The notes: generated by a model from the sequence alone, not told the origin. 64,000 nucleotides of DNA from an uncultured Flavobacteriaceae bacterium (GCA_947494695.1 CANLWB010000009.1:124001-188000), one strand, 5' to 3'. Shown: positions 1 through 9,327, counted from the stretch's first letter. Translations and numbers: made by a program.

Positions 1-170
1 CTCATTAAGACATGTAGGCTGCTTGTGTATAAATTTTAGTTAGAAGTAACATTATAGTTGAAGTACCCTGCCCCCTTTAACCATCTGAAGAATTGATCTA
101 TGTTTACTTATGAAGAAGGTATTGTAAAAATAAATCGCATGCGCTCCGGGGTGTATCGCTTTTGTTGGGG

Positions 171-2042
171 TTATATGTTCATTATAATTTCATCGTATAC
201 AATTATAGCTCCTCCTATAGGACCATCGTTAGTAACACGTAACGATGTACCTTGTTGTGTGGAGACCTCTAAAGTCTCTGAAGCACCATTCCAAAAGAGA
301 TCGGAAATTTTAATTTTTTCTGAGTTTACTGTGACATATTGAACATCTAATTCTGTAACGCTCGATCGTTCTATTTTGGCTTTTTTACCGTAAGGTATAA
401 GCGTGCTTTCTCCATCCTGTTGCATATTCAAGCCCGTGGTTCTCATAAGTCCAGTGTGCGCATTACCCAATCCCGTTTTTTCATCCAGGCATGCATTTCT
501 ATACCCGAGTTCATCTTCAATAAGGTTGCGGTCATCACAAACCAGCTTACCTTTTTCCCAATTTCTCATTGTTCCTAAACCATCACAGTTAAATACCCAA
601 CCGCCTTTTTTAGCTACAGCGCTTTCCTCATGAATTTTTGAGCCACAAGACGTAATGACATGCACATCAACACCTTTCACAATACTCTTAAAAAGGGCCT
701 TCTCTTCGTCATTCAAAATTTTATCGCTAATAGATTTTATGGAAGAACTTTTCATGGCTAAAATGAGTTTTTTCTTAATTTGACTTGCATGATCAATACC
801 AGAATCTACAGCAAAGGTGAGTTCTTCAATTTTAAAAATACCATGAGAATTAATATCCAGATGTATGGGGTTTACAACTTTACCAATCCATCCATCTAAT
901 ATGGGGGATCCATATTTTTTATTCTTTTTAATACGTGCTATTTTGTCCTCGTTAAGCGTGCCATCTACATATATTAGTTCCCACGGATCGATGCACGTAT
1001 TATCTTCATCCGGCTGTTCCGCGACTAGATTTGACAGCATATATGTTTCATCTTTTTTCTTATAGCCTTCTACGGGTTCTTCTTTTAAAGCTTCGCCAGA
1101 CGCTTCGACAGGTTCTTCGGTGGACGTTACCCCGTTATCGTAATAAGGTTTCATTATAATTTCGGTGCCACCTAAAGCTTCGTCTTCGGTAGTATGTCCG
1201 CCCTGTATAACAAGGGTTGTATAAAAAATGTCTTCTTTCCCTCCAGGATCTAATGCTTTTTCCCATTCGTATTGATATTGCTCTTCTAATGCTTCTATTT
1301 GTTCTTCTGTTTTTATCTTTTTTAGTAAGGCATTTACCTCTTTATTTATTTTTTTAGCCAGTGTACTAACCACTTTTAATTTTGAGTTATCTTCATAACC
1401 TGTATATGAAGGGTCTTCAATAAGGTTATAAGCAACCTCTGTTGCCAAAGAATTAATATTATCTATCTCGGCCTTTATCTTATCGTCTGCTTCAAAAGCT
1501 TCTTTTAATTTTTCAGTAAGAATCTCCAGATTAATAGCGTCTACTATAGTTAGGTTTTTAAGATTAACTGGTTTCTTTAAAGTGGATTCTTTACTGTTTT
1601 TAGGTTTAAAAAATGGAATTTTTATACTATCTACAGTGATTTCCTTTTTCTTGCATGGTAAGGTATAGACCAAATTAGCACCAATAATCAATGTCCAGCC
1701 TTTCCATTCGTCACCTTTTACAAGATCTTGTATGGCATGTATCAACCCTGTTTTACCATCGGCATCACCAAAAAATGTTTCCTGTAAATAACCGTTTCTT
1801 TTTCCTTTAAAGAAAAAATCGGGAACTGTAAATATTTTTTGGGCATCTTTCTCGATATCACTTCGACCTTTAGCTTTGGTTAGCGCTTCTTTTAATAATG
1901 CTATTCTGGCTTTATAATCTTTTTCTTCGCCTTGAGCCCGGGTTAGGATCTCTGTATCCAGCCCCAAAGCAACTGTATTTCCATTTTCTTCTTTAAGGCC
2001 GGTATGGATGCCGTACCCAATAAATTGAATTTGATTTGACAT
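171..2042 (-). CDS. Hypothetical protein, 623 aa, unknown function
   Basis: I do not recognise this protein. It begins with MSNQIQFIGYGIHTGL and has no signal peptide or membrane segment, so it looks cytoplasmic or exported by a non-Sec route. The middle (about residues 175-270) is rich in Lys and Glu and probably helical. The C-terminal third carries several Cys residues in the contexts TSCGS, FNCDG, LVCDD and NACLD, then a beta-rich tail. It is the last of five minus-strand genes (from 5537 down to 171), 140 bp after the hydrolase gene. Its company of a lipase-like and a peptidoglycan-like enzyme suggests an accessory or effector locus, but that is inference only. The reading frame is long and intact. 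Confidence 0.75.
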   Translation of the reverse strand: MSNQIQFIGYGIHTGLKEENGNTVALGLDTEILTRAQGEEKDYKARIALLKEALTKAKGRSDIEKDAQKIFTVPDFFFKGKRNGYLQETFFGDADGKTGLIHAIQDLVKGDEWKGWTLIIGANLVYTLPCKKKEITVDSIKIPFFKPKNSKESTLKKPVNLKNLTIVDAINLEILTEKLKEAFEADDKIKAEIDNINSLATEVAYNLIEDPSYTGYEDNSKLKVVSTLAKKINKEVNALLKKIKTEEQIEALEEQYQYEWEKALDPGGKEDIFYTTLVIQGGHTTEDEALGGTEIIMKPYYDNGVTSTEEPVEASGEALKEEPVEGYKKKDETYMLSNLVAEQPDEDNTCIDPWELIYVDGTLNEDKIARIKKNKKYGSPILDGWIGKVVNPIHLDINSHGIFKIEELTFAVDSGIDHASQIKKKLILAMKSSSIKSISDKILNDEEKALFKSIVKGVDVHVITSCGSKIHEESAVAKKGGWVFNCDGLGTMRNWEKGKLVCDDRNLIEDELGYRNACLDEKTGLGNAHTGLMRTTGLNMQQDGESTLIPYGKKAKIERSSVTELDVQYVTVNSEKIKISDLFWNGASETLEVSTQQGTSLRVTNDGPIGGAIIVYDEIIMNI

Positions 2043-2182
2043 AATTTAAAATGTATTAATAATTGAATTGTGGATGTTTGATGAACCGGTAGTTGACGTC
2101 TTCTAAATTTGCTGTGAAGTATTCTTTAAAATTTCATCGACCACTGGCAATACTGCATATCTTCTTATAAGCGACTATGGCT

Positions 2183-3313
2183 TTATTCACTAATAGACTT
2201 GTGATGCCAATTTATAAATTCGTCTACCGGATTTAAACCACTTTCATGCTGATAGTCTTTTCCTTTCATTTCTGAAAACTTTTTCCACTTACTACCCTTA
2301 CAAACAGAACGGTCGTCTCCCGACTTTTCTACAATGGTATACACCTGATTTCGCATGGCTACATACTTGTCGTTATCGGTTATTAACTGCTCGTAGTTCG
2401 TTAAAAGATCATCTTTAGAGAGGTTAAGTGTCTTATTTAAAGACGTTCCCCATTCAGTAAGGTATTTTTCTGCAATATCTCTAACAATATTACCGGAAGC
2501 TTTTAAATCATGGTCTCCACTAACGCCGTTAGATGCTGCATTCCCGACTACCGTGGCGTGTCTACCTGGCATTGGAATTACAATAGGTTTATTTGATTGT
2601 TGAAAATCAGGAATAACACAGGCGAACCCTTTAGACCTTTCGTCTCTGGCATAAACTGCTACATAATTTTCTACATTTTTAGGTATGGTTATGCGATGCT
2701 TTTGAAATTGTCCAGAACCGGGAACCGGGTCTATCGCAATGATATTGACAGGAATATTTTTTAATTTGGAATCTTTTGCCATGGCATTTGCCAACATATG
2801 GCAAGTAACTCCTCCCCGACTCCAGCCAATAATATTGACCTTTTCTGGAAGCTTTCCCTTTCGCATTACTTCTACCTTCTTAGCTTGTAATTCCTGTGGG
2901 GTTACCTTCCTGTCGGGATATTCATATGTTCTCCAAATATAACCGCTTACTGAGGCATCATCAATTGGAATCCCTTCTTTTTTTAATTGCTCATATTCCT
3001 TTTTAGTCAACTTTTTACGCTTCCATGAGAACTCTCCCTTAATCATGGCCATAGCATGCTCGACATTTTCTTCCCAGCCGCTTCCAAAGGCCTTTCCTTT
3101 CCAGTCATAATAATTACCTGGTTCTGTCCATTTCTGGTCTTCCTGTAGATTGCCACTTCCAGGTCCGTCGATCACGACCCAATCGACAAATTCACTCCCC
3201 TCATTATTGGTGGCTAACGTGGAAATTAGTTCTCCTGAGTGATATAATTCGTTGTACGTTGCGTCCCAGCTATTCGATCCGGTACCGCAAAAATAAATGG
3301 TAAATACTGACAT
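2183..3313 (-). CDS. Alpha/beta-hydrolase (lipase-like), possible effector
   Basis: 376 aa without a signal peptide. The N-terminus reads IYFCGTGSNSWD, the oxyanion-side strand typical of lipase-like hydrolases. A nucleophile elbow GWSRGG places Ser165 as the probable nucleophile. AIDPVPG gives Asp195 and PGRHA gives His252 (or His268 in GDHDL) as candidates for the rest of the triad. The layout recalls Tle-type phospholipases (DUF2235-like), which are secreted as type VI effectors in other bacteria; no secretion gene lies in the window, so effector status is inference. Its stop is 140 bp from the next gene (623 aa), and a GNAT gene lies upstream. A plain cytoplasmic esterase remains possible. 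Confidence 0.65.
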   Translation of the reverse strand: MSVFTIYFCGTGSNSWDATYNELYHSGELISTLATNNEGSEFVDWVVIDGPGSGNLQEDQKWTEPGNYYDWKGKAFGSGWEENVEHAMAMIKGEFSWKRKKLTKKEYEQLKKEGIPIDDASVSGYIWRTYEYPDRKVTPQELQAKKVEVMRKGKLPEKVNIIGWSRGGVTCHMLANAMAKDSKLKNIPVNIIAIDPVPGSGQFQKHRITIPKNVENYVAVYARDERSKGFACVIPDFQQSNKPIVIPMPGRHATVVGNAASNGVSGDHDLKASGNIVRDIAEKYLTEWGTSLNKTLNLSKDDLLTNYEQLITDNDKYVAMRNQVYTIVEKSGDDRSVCKGSKWKKFSEMKGKDYQHESGLNPVDEFINWHHKSISE

Positions 3314-3380
3314 TGTTTATCTTCGTTTTAATGTTAATACTATTTTTCTTAGTGTTTTACTTATACGCATTCGTGTTCAC

Positions 3381-3947
3381 CTATGCCTTTTGTTCTTGTA
3401 AATCCACCTTTATTTCTAAAATTTGTTCTCCAATGAATTTGGCATGGTACTCTGTTATATTTTTCAAGGTATCTTCCAGTATAAATCCATTTTTTTCGAG
3501 AACTCTTCTGGAGGCCATATTGCGCTCTAAAACTCCCGTTTTTAAACATGATATTTTCAACTCATTTTTTGCAAACACCATAAGCTTTTTTAAGGCGTGA
3601 GTGGCTATACCTCTGTTCCAAAATGCGACCGCCACCCAGTAGTATAATTTAGCCTCACCTACTAATTTATTGACATCGTACAAGGCACATACTCCCACAA
3701 ATTGATTGTCTAAGGCTATGGCAAATGCATATCCTGTTTCTCGTTGTCTAGACCTAATTTCATGTGCTACATACAACTGCGCATCCTTAAGGGTATAGGG
3801 AAGAGAAATTGGGTAGGTATTCGCAATTTTTTTATGGTTTAAGTGCTTATAAATAAAGCTCGAATGCCCTGTCTCTAAAGGAATCAAAATGATTTCACAT
3901 CCTTCTTTTAATGAAGGCTCCTGGACTGATTTTCTCTTTGATTTCAC
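3381..3947 (-). CDS. GNAT-family N-acetyltransferase (RimJ/RimL-like)
   Basis: 188 aa. The central part shows the acetyl-CoA binding region of GNAT enzymes: YYWVAVAFWNRGIATHALK, where RGIATHAL is the pyrophosphate-binding Q/RxxGxG/A loop, followed by LERNMASRRVLEKNGF, the typical motif B helix with N and the ENGF/KNGF turn. Such enzymes transfer an acetyl group from acetyl-CoA to an amine on a protein or small molecule; the substrate cannot be read from sequence. The start lies 23 bp after the upstream 275-aa gene, so the two are probably co-transcribed. The first 15 residues are basic and polar and may not be conserved, so a later start is possible. Confidence 0.82.
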   Translation of the reverse strand: MKSKRKSVQEPSLKEGCEIILIPLETGHSSFIYKHLNHKKIANTYPISLPYTLKDAQLYVAHEIRSRQRETGYAFAIALDNQFVGVCALYDVNKLVGEAKLYYWVAVAFWNRGIATHALKKLMVFAKNELKISCLKTGVLERNMASRRVLEKNGFILEDTLKNITEYHAKFIGEQILEIKVDLQEQKA

Positions 3948-3970
3948 AAGTACTACTGCGCTGTCGTATC

Positions 3971-4798
3971 TTATTTTCCACTATTCCCAACAGTACTGGC
4001 TAGTTTTTTAAACATTTCAGCTGTCATGACATCCTGCCATTTCAAACCACCCCATTCCTTTTCTCCATATAGATAGAAGTTTTTATCCTGGAATACGGCA
4101 ACTACAAAAATAGGTTCCTGAAGATCTTTCTTTTCAGAATAGTCTGTATACTCTGTCCCCTGTTTTAATCGAGTGAACCATTCTTCATGTTTGTTACTTG
4201 AAGAATCATAATAAGACAAGTCTAACAATCCGGCATACCCAATATAGCCTTGTCCAAATTTTTTGCCACGTAAATGATTTCTGCTGTCTTGCCCTCTGGA
4301 AGTTGCTTTTGCTATTTTATCCTCTGGTATTTTTTTAAACTGCATTTTTGGAATCGTAGAGGTAAAGGGATCTAATCCTAAAATGTAATCATCATATCTA
4401 AATATATAATCTACTGCTTCTTCTTCATCTTCTAATACAGGAACTTCTATTTCTGTATCAAACTCGGACTTGCTTTTGACATACTTCACAACATCTTTTA
4501 AATCTCCGCGGTAAAATGCATTTTTATAATATACTTCGCGAATGTCCTTTTTTATCTTTTCTCTGGTATGTAACCTAAGTGGGCCATTAATTTTTAAACC
4601 TTCTAACAGGTCTGGTTGGTTTTTAAAAAAAGATAATATGGTTTGGTCTTCATCCAATAAAGTGTGATTCTGTGCTACTGATTGTCTAGACCACAAACCT
4701 TCTTCCAGAATGGGTATTCCTATGTCATTCTCTTCTCTAAACTGAACTTGTGTAAAGTCCTGAAGAACTTCTAATGGACTTTTGATTGAATTTTGCAT
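3971..4798 (-). CDS. Hypothetical protein, 275 aa
   Basis: I do not recognise this protein. It has no signal peptide or membrane helix and is rich in charged and aromatic residues. An acidic patch lies near residue 125 (EVPVLEDEEEAVDY). The C-terminal part (FVVAVFQDKNFYLYGEKEWGGLKW) looks like beta strands. It sits between the L,D-transpeptidase-like gene upstream and the GNAT gene 23 bp downstream on the same strand, which suggests one transcription unit. No function is assigned. Confidence 0.72.
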   Translation of the reverse strand: MQNSIKSPLEVLQDFTQVQFREENDIGIPILEEGLWSRQSVAQNHTLLDEDQTILSFFKNQPDLLEGLKINGPLRLHTREKIKKDIREVYYKNAFYRGDLKDVVKYVKSKSEFDTEIEVPVLEDEEEAVDYIFRYDDYILGLDPFTSTIPKMQFKKIPEDKIAKATSRGQDSRNHLRGKKFGQGYIGYAGLLDLSYYDSSSNKHEEWFTRLKQGTEYTDYSEKKDLQEPIFVVAVFQDKNFYLYGEKEWGGLKWQDVMTAEMFKKLASTVGNSGK

Positions 4799-4904
4799 AA
4801 TCTTGTTTTTTTAAATTATAGTTTTGATTATTATTTGGATTCTCATTTTATTCATTCGATCTTATTTCAAATTCATGAATCTTCGATTTCATGGGAATGA
4901 CAAT

Positions 4905-4924
4905 CCTGCCTGCCGGCAGGCAGG
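4905..4924. repeat. 20-bp perfect palindrome (REP-like)
   Basis: CCTGCCTGCCGGCAGGCAGG is a perfect GC-rich palindrome in an AT-rich spacer between two minus-strand genes. Identical copies lie at 28021, 28331 and 28641 inside truncated tRNA copies. It directly follows GGGAATGACAAT, which resembles the end of the other short repeats in this window. Confidence 0.9.
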
Positions 4925-4967
4925 TTCAATGGAAACCCCAACGTAAATGTTAAGGCATTCTTTTCAA

Positions 4968-5537
4968 TTAAAAATCGCCCTCCTCTAAAAGTGTATAGGT
5001 AAAATGCTTTTGTCCAGATGTTTTACAGATATCCATGAAGACATTAAAGTCCGCAACTTTCTTAAATACCTGACAGCCTGCAGACCATTTTTCAACTACA
5101 GATGATTCTGTTTTGGCGTTGCTACGATGTATGTTAATACCGCTGGCATCTGTATAGATTTCTCCACCAGTATCGATGATATTATCGCTGTTTTTATCTC
5201 GCCAAACCCTTAATTGACCTTGCTGTACAAGGGCTTCATATTTTTTTTGGTGTAAGCCTATGGTATGTGAATCTATATATTGACCAGGAATCAATATGGC
5301 CGTGCCACTAACATGCATAGGGTTCTTAAGCCAATATGTTCCCGGGTCTGTAGTTATTGGAAATACCTTAGTTAATATTTTTCCGGTATGATCTGGATAT
5401 ACTAAATACAACCAATCATCAAATGCATTGGCCTCTTTTTGATGACTTCTTATACCAATGATGTTTAATCCAGTATCAAAAAAACGATACTTCTTTTTCT
5501 TTAAGACCTCTTGTAATTGTTCTGTTGTGAATTTCAT
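4968..5537 (-). CDS. L,D-transpeptidase-like (YkuD-fold) protein
   Basis: 189 aa with no signal peptide. The C-terminal half carries INIHRSN (His137) and, 15 residues on, WSAGCQVF (Ser152-Ala-Gly-Cys155), matching the H...S/T-x-G-C signature of the YkuD catalytic fold, with Cys155 as nucleophile. YkuD enzymes act on peptidoglycan stem peptides; similar short unsecreted forms occur as phage or contractile-injection lysins, and I infer a cell-wall target. It is the first gene of the five-gene minus-strand set, followed after a 169-bp spacer holding a REP palindrome. The lack of a signal peptide argues against a housekeeping periplasmic transpeptidase and for a delivered toxin or lysin. Confidence 0.65.
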   Translation of the reverse strand: MKFTTEQLQEVLKKKKYRFFDTGLNIIGIRSHQKEANAFDDWLYLVYPDHTGKILTKVFPITTDPGTYWLKNPMHVSGTAILIPGQYIDSHTIGLHQKKYEALVQQGQLRVWRDKNSDNIIDTGGEIYTDASGINIHRSNAKTESSVVEKWSAGCQVFKKVADFNVFMDICKTSGQKHFTYTLLEEGDF

Positions 5538-6038
5538 TCTTTCTATTTCTATTTTGCTTTGCGATATTCAGTGCTTACCGCTGTGTTTGTTTAAATTTCT
5601 ATAGCAAAATTGGAGATAGAGTTTGTAATTATTTTTTTATCTTTACTAAACGGATATATTTTACCTACAAGTGGTAAAAAAACAGTTACGAATGGTTCAT
5701 TTTGTAACATGCCCTAAATGTCTTTGTAAAACCCCTAAAAACTAGCGTACTATGTTAACAGATCAAAAGCACAATAATTCGATCCTAAAAAGATACTATT
5801 CAAGAAAATGATGCTAAAGAGCCACCAAAGCTTGACTTTATTAGACAAGATTACCCTCACCTGTTATTATAAATTGAACGTCTAGCATGATAGTACCTAT
5901 CTATGTGTATTTTATAATTTAATAAGAGGGGTTTATGATTTTCCGGTCGTATTCCTAAAACTTATCCTATGTATTCAGATGTCTTGACACTCAAACAATA
6001 TTTTTTATTCATTCTAATTACCAAATCTTAAACAAAAC
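5538..6038. other. 501-bp intergenic region, no gene recognised
   Basis: Divergent spacer between the L,D-transpeptidase-like gene and the next plus-strand gene; promoters for both must lie here. A small hairpin is visible (TTTTACC at 5659-5665 and GGTAAAA at 5673-5679). A 19-codon reading frame from 5752 has no recognisable product. I see no RNA gene. Confidence 0.5.
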
Positions 6039-6476
6039 ATGAGAGAACTAACAATTAATTCGAAAACCGTAAATTTAATGGCCGTTAATCTAAGTAGCTA
6101 CCCTAATACGGTTCCCTTAGTTACATTTTCTTCGGACGGATGCGATTTTACTTTACAAATTATAGCCATTGTACCGTATACCATTACAAAAGACCGTGTA
6201 AGATTTGACACGGAAATGAAAGAATTGGAAGTTAAAGATAGAGACGCGCCTATTATGGGTTACGAAGTTTGTATTGAAGCTCCACAAGAATCTTGTCATG
6301 AAAATCCGGAACAAACCATTCATGCCTATTGGATCGAGATAAAGTATACGATAAGCGGAGCACTAAATCTGGATGATGAAAGAATATTTGTAAAGTTTGA
6401 AAACCCTATTCCGCCACTTGGTGTACCCGAAACAAACAGGGGAACTGTCGTAACAACTTCTAAACCAACCGAATAA
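6039..6476 (+). CDS. Hypothetical protein, 145 aa
   Basis: Not recognised. It lacks a signal peptide and membrane helices. The alternating hydrophobic pattern suggests a beta-sandwich. It has three Cys residues (in SSDGCDF, YEVCIE and QESCHEN). The C-terminus is polar and probably disordered. The stop is 17 bp before the TPR histidine-kinase gene on the same strand, so it may share a transcript with that signalling pair. No function is claimed. Confidence 0.7.
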   Translation: MRELTINSKTVNLMAVNLSSYPNTVPLVTFSSDGCDFTLQIIAIVPYTITKDRVRFDTEMKELEVKDRDAPIMGYEVCIEAPQESCHENPEQTIHAYWIEIKYTISGALNLDDERIFVKFENPIPPLGVPETNRGTVVTTSKPTE

Positions 6477-6493
6477 TGTAACCACAGTCTATT

Positions 6494-7486
6494 ATGTCTT
6501 TTTTTACCCCCAGCTTAAAGCAGGTAAACGTTGTTTGCCTGCTATTTCTTGTTGTTAGTATCTCAGATGCACAGCAAGCAACCCATTTCAAGACCCTAGA
6601 AGAGAAAATCCTGGCTACTTGCCCGGTTTGTATTCAGAACCCAGATGAATTCAAACAACTTGAGTCCTACGATTTTCACAAGGCGCATGTTTACTATTAC
6701 ACTGATGATATCGACACATCCTTCGATCTTGTTTCTAAACTAATCGCACAACAAAGGTATACCGACCCTCAATTTAACCTGGTATTATATACCCTGAAAG
6801 GTAAAATTTTCAGAGATAAAAAATTATATAATGCTGCACTAAAGCATTTTAACATAGCTATAGACATTGATTCCTCTAATCGTGATCAATATTTGGCAAC
6901 TTTATATTCTAGCATAGCTGAAATTTACATCATACAGGAAGCATTCCCCGAAGCGGTGGATATTCTTGAGAACTGGAAATCATTGCTATCGAACCCGGCT
7001 CATGATGCAAATGCGCATACAAACTTTCATAACCTCGGTCTCTGTTACATGTTTTTAAAAGCATATGATAAGGCAGAAGAAAATCTATTCATAGCCTACG
7101 AACTAAATAGTAAAGCAAAAGATACTTTAGAGATGGCCAAATCCTACCTTGATATTGCAAATCTTTATTATACACAATACAAAGATGATCTGGCATATAC
7201 TTATTTTATAAAAGGGTTGGACTATGCCAAACGAGCTAACGATCTCGACGTGCTATCTAATGCTAATCTTAATCTTGCTGTGGTACATGAAAATAAAAAG
7301 GACTTCGATAAAGCACTTGAGTATCGAAAAGCTTACGAAAGCGTAAAGGACAGTATCTGGAATCGGGATAAAATATTTCAACTGGCAGAAAATGAAAAAG
7401 AAATAGCCATTGCGGTAAAAGAAGAAATGCTGGAAGCTGAGATCTTAAAAAAGCAATTATATGCTACCTTAACAGGATTTTTTTAA
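6494..7486 (+). CDS. TPR sensor part of a frameshifted histidine kinase
   Basis: 330 aa: a signal peptide (VVCLLFLVVSISDAQQ), then about six tetratricopeptide-like helical pairs (for example KIFRDKKLYNAALKHFNIAI and LAYTYFIKGLDYAKRANDLD), then a coiled segment ending in a truncated membrane helix, LTGFF-stop. This is the sensor half of a Bacteroidetes TPR histidine kinase. The frame closes in a run of seven T (7478-7484); one more T would continue it as LTGFFLILIIGGGYVTLKV, a complete membrane helix leading into the kinase frame at 7522. It is therefore one gene broken by a 1-base difference: a sequencing error, a phase-variable tract or a real mutation. It is followed by the matching LytTR regulator. 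Confidence 0.85.
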   Translation: MSFFTPSLKQVNVVCLLFLVVSISDAQQATHFKTLEEKILATCPVCIQNPDEFKQLESYDFHKAHVYYYTDDIDTSFDLVSKLIAQQRYTDPQFNLVLYTLKGKIFRDKKLYNAALKHFNIAIDIDSSNRDQYLATLYSSIAEIYIIQEAFPEAVDILENWKSLLSNPAHDANAHTNFHNLGLCYMFLKAYDKAEENLFIAYELNSKAKDTLEMAKSYLDIANLYYTQYKDDLAYTYFIKGLDYAKRANDLDVLSNANLNLAVVHENKKDFDKALEYRKAYESVKDSIWNRDKIFQLAENEKEIAIAVKEEMLEAEILKKQLYATLTGFF

Positions 7487-7521
7487 TCCTAATTATTGGT
7501 GGCGGTTATGTAACATTAAAA

Positions 7522-8247
7522 GTGATTAAACAGAAAAAAGAGATTACCCAACTGAATGCCACCAAAGACAAATTATTTTCGGTACTCACTCACGATTTAA
7601 AAACTCCTATGCAATTTCTTCAAAACAAATTGTATGCGATTATACACGAAAGCGAACACCAGGTGTTTAATCAAGATACGTTTAGGAAAATGGTCTTAGA
7701 GAGCTATCAAATTTCAAAAAAAACAGCATTGCTCATGGATAATACGTTGCACTGGGTATTGGAAAGCAAAAATCAACTTCTTTTTAATCAACAAAAGTTA
7801 ACATTGGCATCGGTTGTCAATCAAGTAGTGCATAATTATATCCCGGTACTCAAAGAAAAAGAGATACAATTAACTTGTAATATCAACTCCAGGATAATGG
7901 TTTACGCCGATCTCAATTCCTTAAAGATTATTATTAGGAATGTTCTAGACAATGCCATCAAGTTTTCTTTTCCTAAAGGCACCATTCTCCTGGATGTCAC
8001 CATAAAAGCAGATAAATGCCTGTTACACATTAAGGATGAAGGTAAAGGGTTTGAAAACAAAGAAACCACGAACAAAAACCATTTTGTACTATCGTCTACC
8101 CCGGACACCGATGGTAAAACAGGTACAGGACTGGGGCTACAACTCTGCAGGGAATTGATTCAAAAAAATAAAGGAGCCCTAACCATTGTAAGCCAAGTAA
8201 AAAAAGGTACCGAAGTCATTCTTACCATACCCATTATAAAAAACTAA
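7522..8247 (+). CDS. Histidine-kinase part of the same frameshifted gene
   Basis: The frame is open from 7477, but the first usable start is GTG at 7522. The H-box is LFSVLTHDLKTPMQFLQ (phospho-acceptor His), the N-box IIIRNVLDNAIKFSFP, and the G-boxes DEGKGFE and GTGLGLQLC: a complete HisKA plus HATPase_c unit of about 240 aa. The protein autophosphorylates on His and passes the phosphate to the response regulator encoded 7 bp downstream. By itself it would lack sensor and membrane anchor, so activity probably needs the frame-restored fusion with the TPR part at 6494-7486. Confidence 0.85.
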   Translation: MIKQKKEITQLNATKDKLFSVLTHDLKTPMQFLQNKLYAIIHESEHQVFNQDTFRKMVLESYQISKKTALLMDNTLHWVLESKNQLLFNQQKLTLASVVNQVVHNYIPVLKEKEIQLTCNINSRIMVYADLNSLKIIIRNVLDNAIKFSFPKGTILLDVTIKADKCLLHIKDEGKGFENKETTNKNHFVLSSTPDTDGKTGTGLGLQLCRELIQKNKGALTIVSQVKKGTEVILTIPIIKN

Positions 8248-8254
8248 GAAACTC

Positions 8255-8995
8255 ATGAAAAAAATACAAATTTTGGTACTAGAGGACAACAACGATGACG
8301 TCGAGGCCTTACTAGCTGTTCTTCCCACCAACACATTTGAAGTTGCGGGAGTAGCTCATACGCTTAACGATGGATTAAACCTCTATAATAGCTTAAGTAT
8401 TGATATTGTTATTATCGACATATTTTTACATGCCAAACCTGTTGGAATAACCTTTGCCAATCAAATTAGTTCTTCAAACCATCCCAAACCTTTTATTTTT
8501 TTAACCAGCTCTATTGACAAGGATATATTTAAAAAAGCAAAGCTCACAGCTCCCTACAATTATCTTATAAAACCTTTTAATACACCAGAGTTATTATTTG
8601 CGATTGAATTGGCATTGGAACAATTTGCAAAAAACGAAGGTGCTTTTAATAATAAAGAACCTGTTTTCATTACCGATTCTTTTTTTGTAAAGGACGGACA
8701 TTCTTTGGTAAAATTGAGTCCAGATGACATTCAATATATCAAGGTGGACGGGCCTTATTGCCATATGATTACAGATAAAGGCACTTACATTCTTCAGGTT
8801 TCATTAAGCAAATGTATTGAGGAATTGCCCGATCATCAATTTTTAAAAACACATCGCAACTATCTGGTGAATACTAAAAAGATTAAAACTATTTATCCCA
8901 AAGACAATTTAATTCTACTAACAGATAACGAAAAAATAATACTAAGTCGTAGATATAAAGAGACGTTTTTAAAACATTATAAAGTATTTAAGTAA
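8255..8995 (+). CDS. LytTR-type response regulator
   Basis: 246 aa. The receiver domain spans residues 1-125: acidic pocket LVLEDNNDD near the N-terminus, phospho-acceptor Asp in IDIVIIDIFLHAKPVG, the Thr/Ser switch in IFLTSS and the Lys in YLIKPFN. The C-terminal LytTR DNA-binding domain (about 145-246) shows the usual DIQYIKVDGPYCHMIT and FLKTHRNYLVNTKKI segments. It is the partner of the TPR kinase 7 bp upstream. LytTR regulators bind pairs of short direct repeats; I did not find a clear site. Confidence 0.92.
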   Translation: MKKIQILVLEDNNDDVEALLAVLPTNTFEVAGVAHTLNDGLNLYNSLSIDIVIIDIFLHAKPVGITFANQISSSNHPKPFIFLTSSIDKDIFKKAKLTAPYNYLIKPFNTPELLFAIELALEQFAKNEGAFNNKEPVFITDSFFVKDGHSLVKLSPDDIQYIKVDGPYCHMITDKGTYILQVSLSKCIEELPDHQFLKTHRNYLVNTKKIKTIYPKDNLILLTDNEKIILSRRYKETFLKHYKVFK

Positions 8996-9327
8996 AAGGG
9001 ATTATTAAATTCCAAAAGCAAAGCTCCAAAGACCAAAGTATAACTGAACGGACTATAGTTGTTTTTCACCTTCAGGGTGGGTAGTCATTAATTATACTAC
9101 CATCTCTTAAGTGGAACCTTTAGTATTTAGTATGTCGTTTTTTATGTTTAGCCACTCATGTCTATTTAGAAACCAGACATACCTCTAATATCTCCGCTCT
9201 TGTGGTTTTTTTTATCCTCCCCTTTGTTTTCCTCTAATTTTAGCTTTATCAAATAAAATATTACGTATTGAGCAGGGGCTTTTTGTTTGATAAAATAGAA
9301 CGATTGTTTAATTAAAATGTATGGAAT
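8996..9327. other. 332-bp intergenic region with an inverted repeat
   Basis: No gene is seen. An inverted repeat pairs 9245-9258 (TTTATCAAATAAAA) with 9281-9294 (TTTTGTTTGATAAA), a 14-bp stem with one G-U pair and a 22-nt loop. It lies 33 bp before the next start codon and may be an operator or a leader structure. The reverse-strand frame here is AT-rich noise. Confidence 0.5.

Noticed and set aside
5752-5811. Short plus-strand frame in the spacer before 6039
   Set aside because: Only 19 codons, no recognisable product and no leader features.
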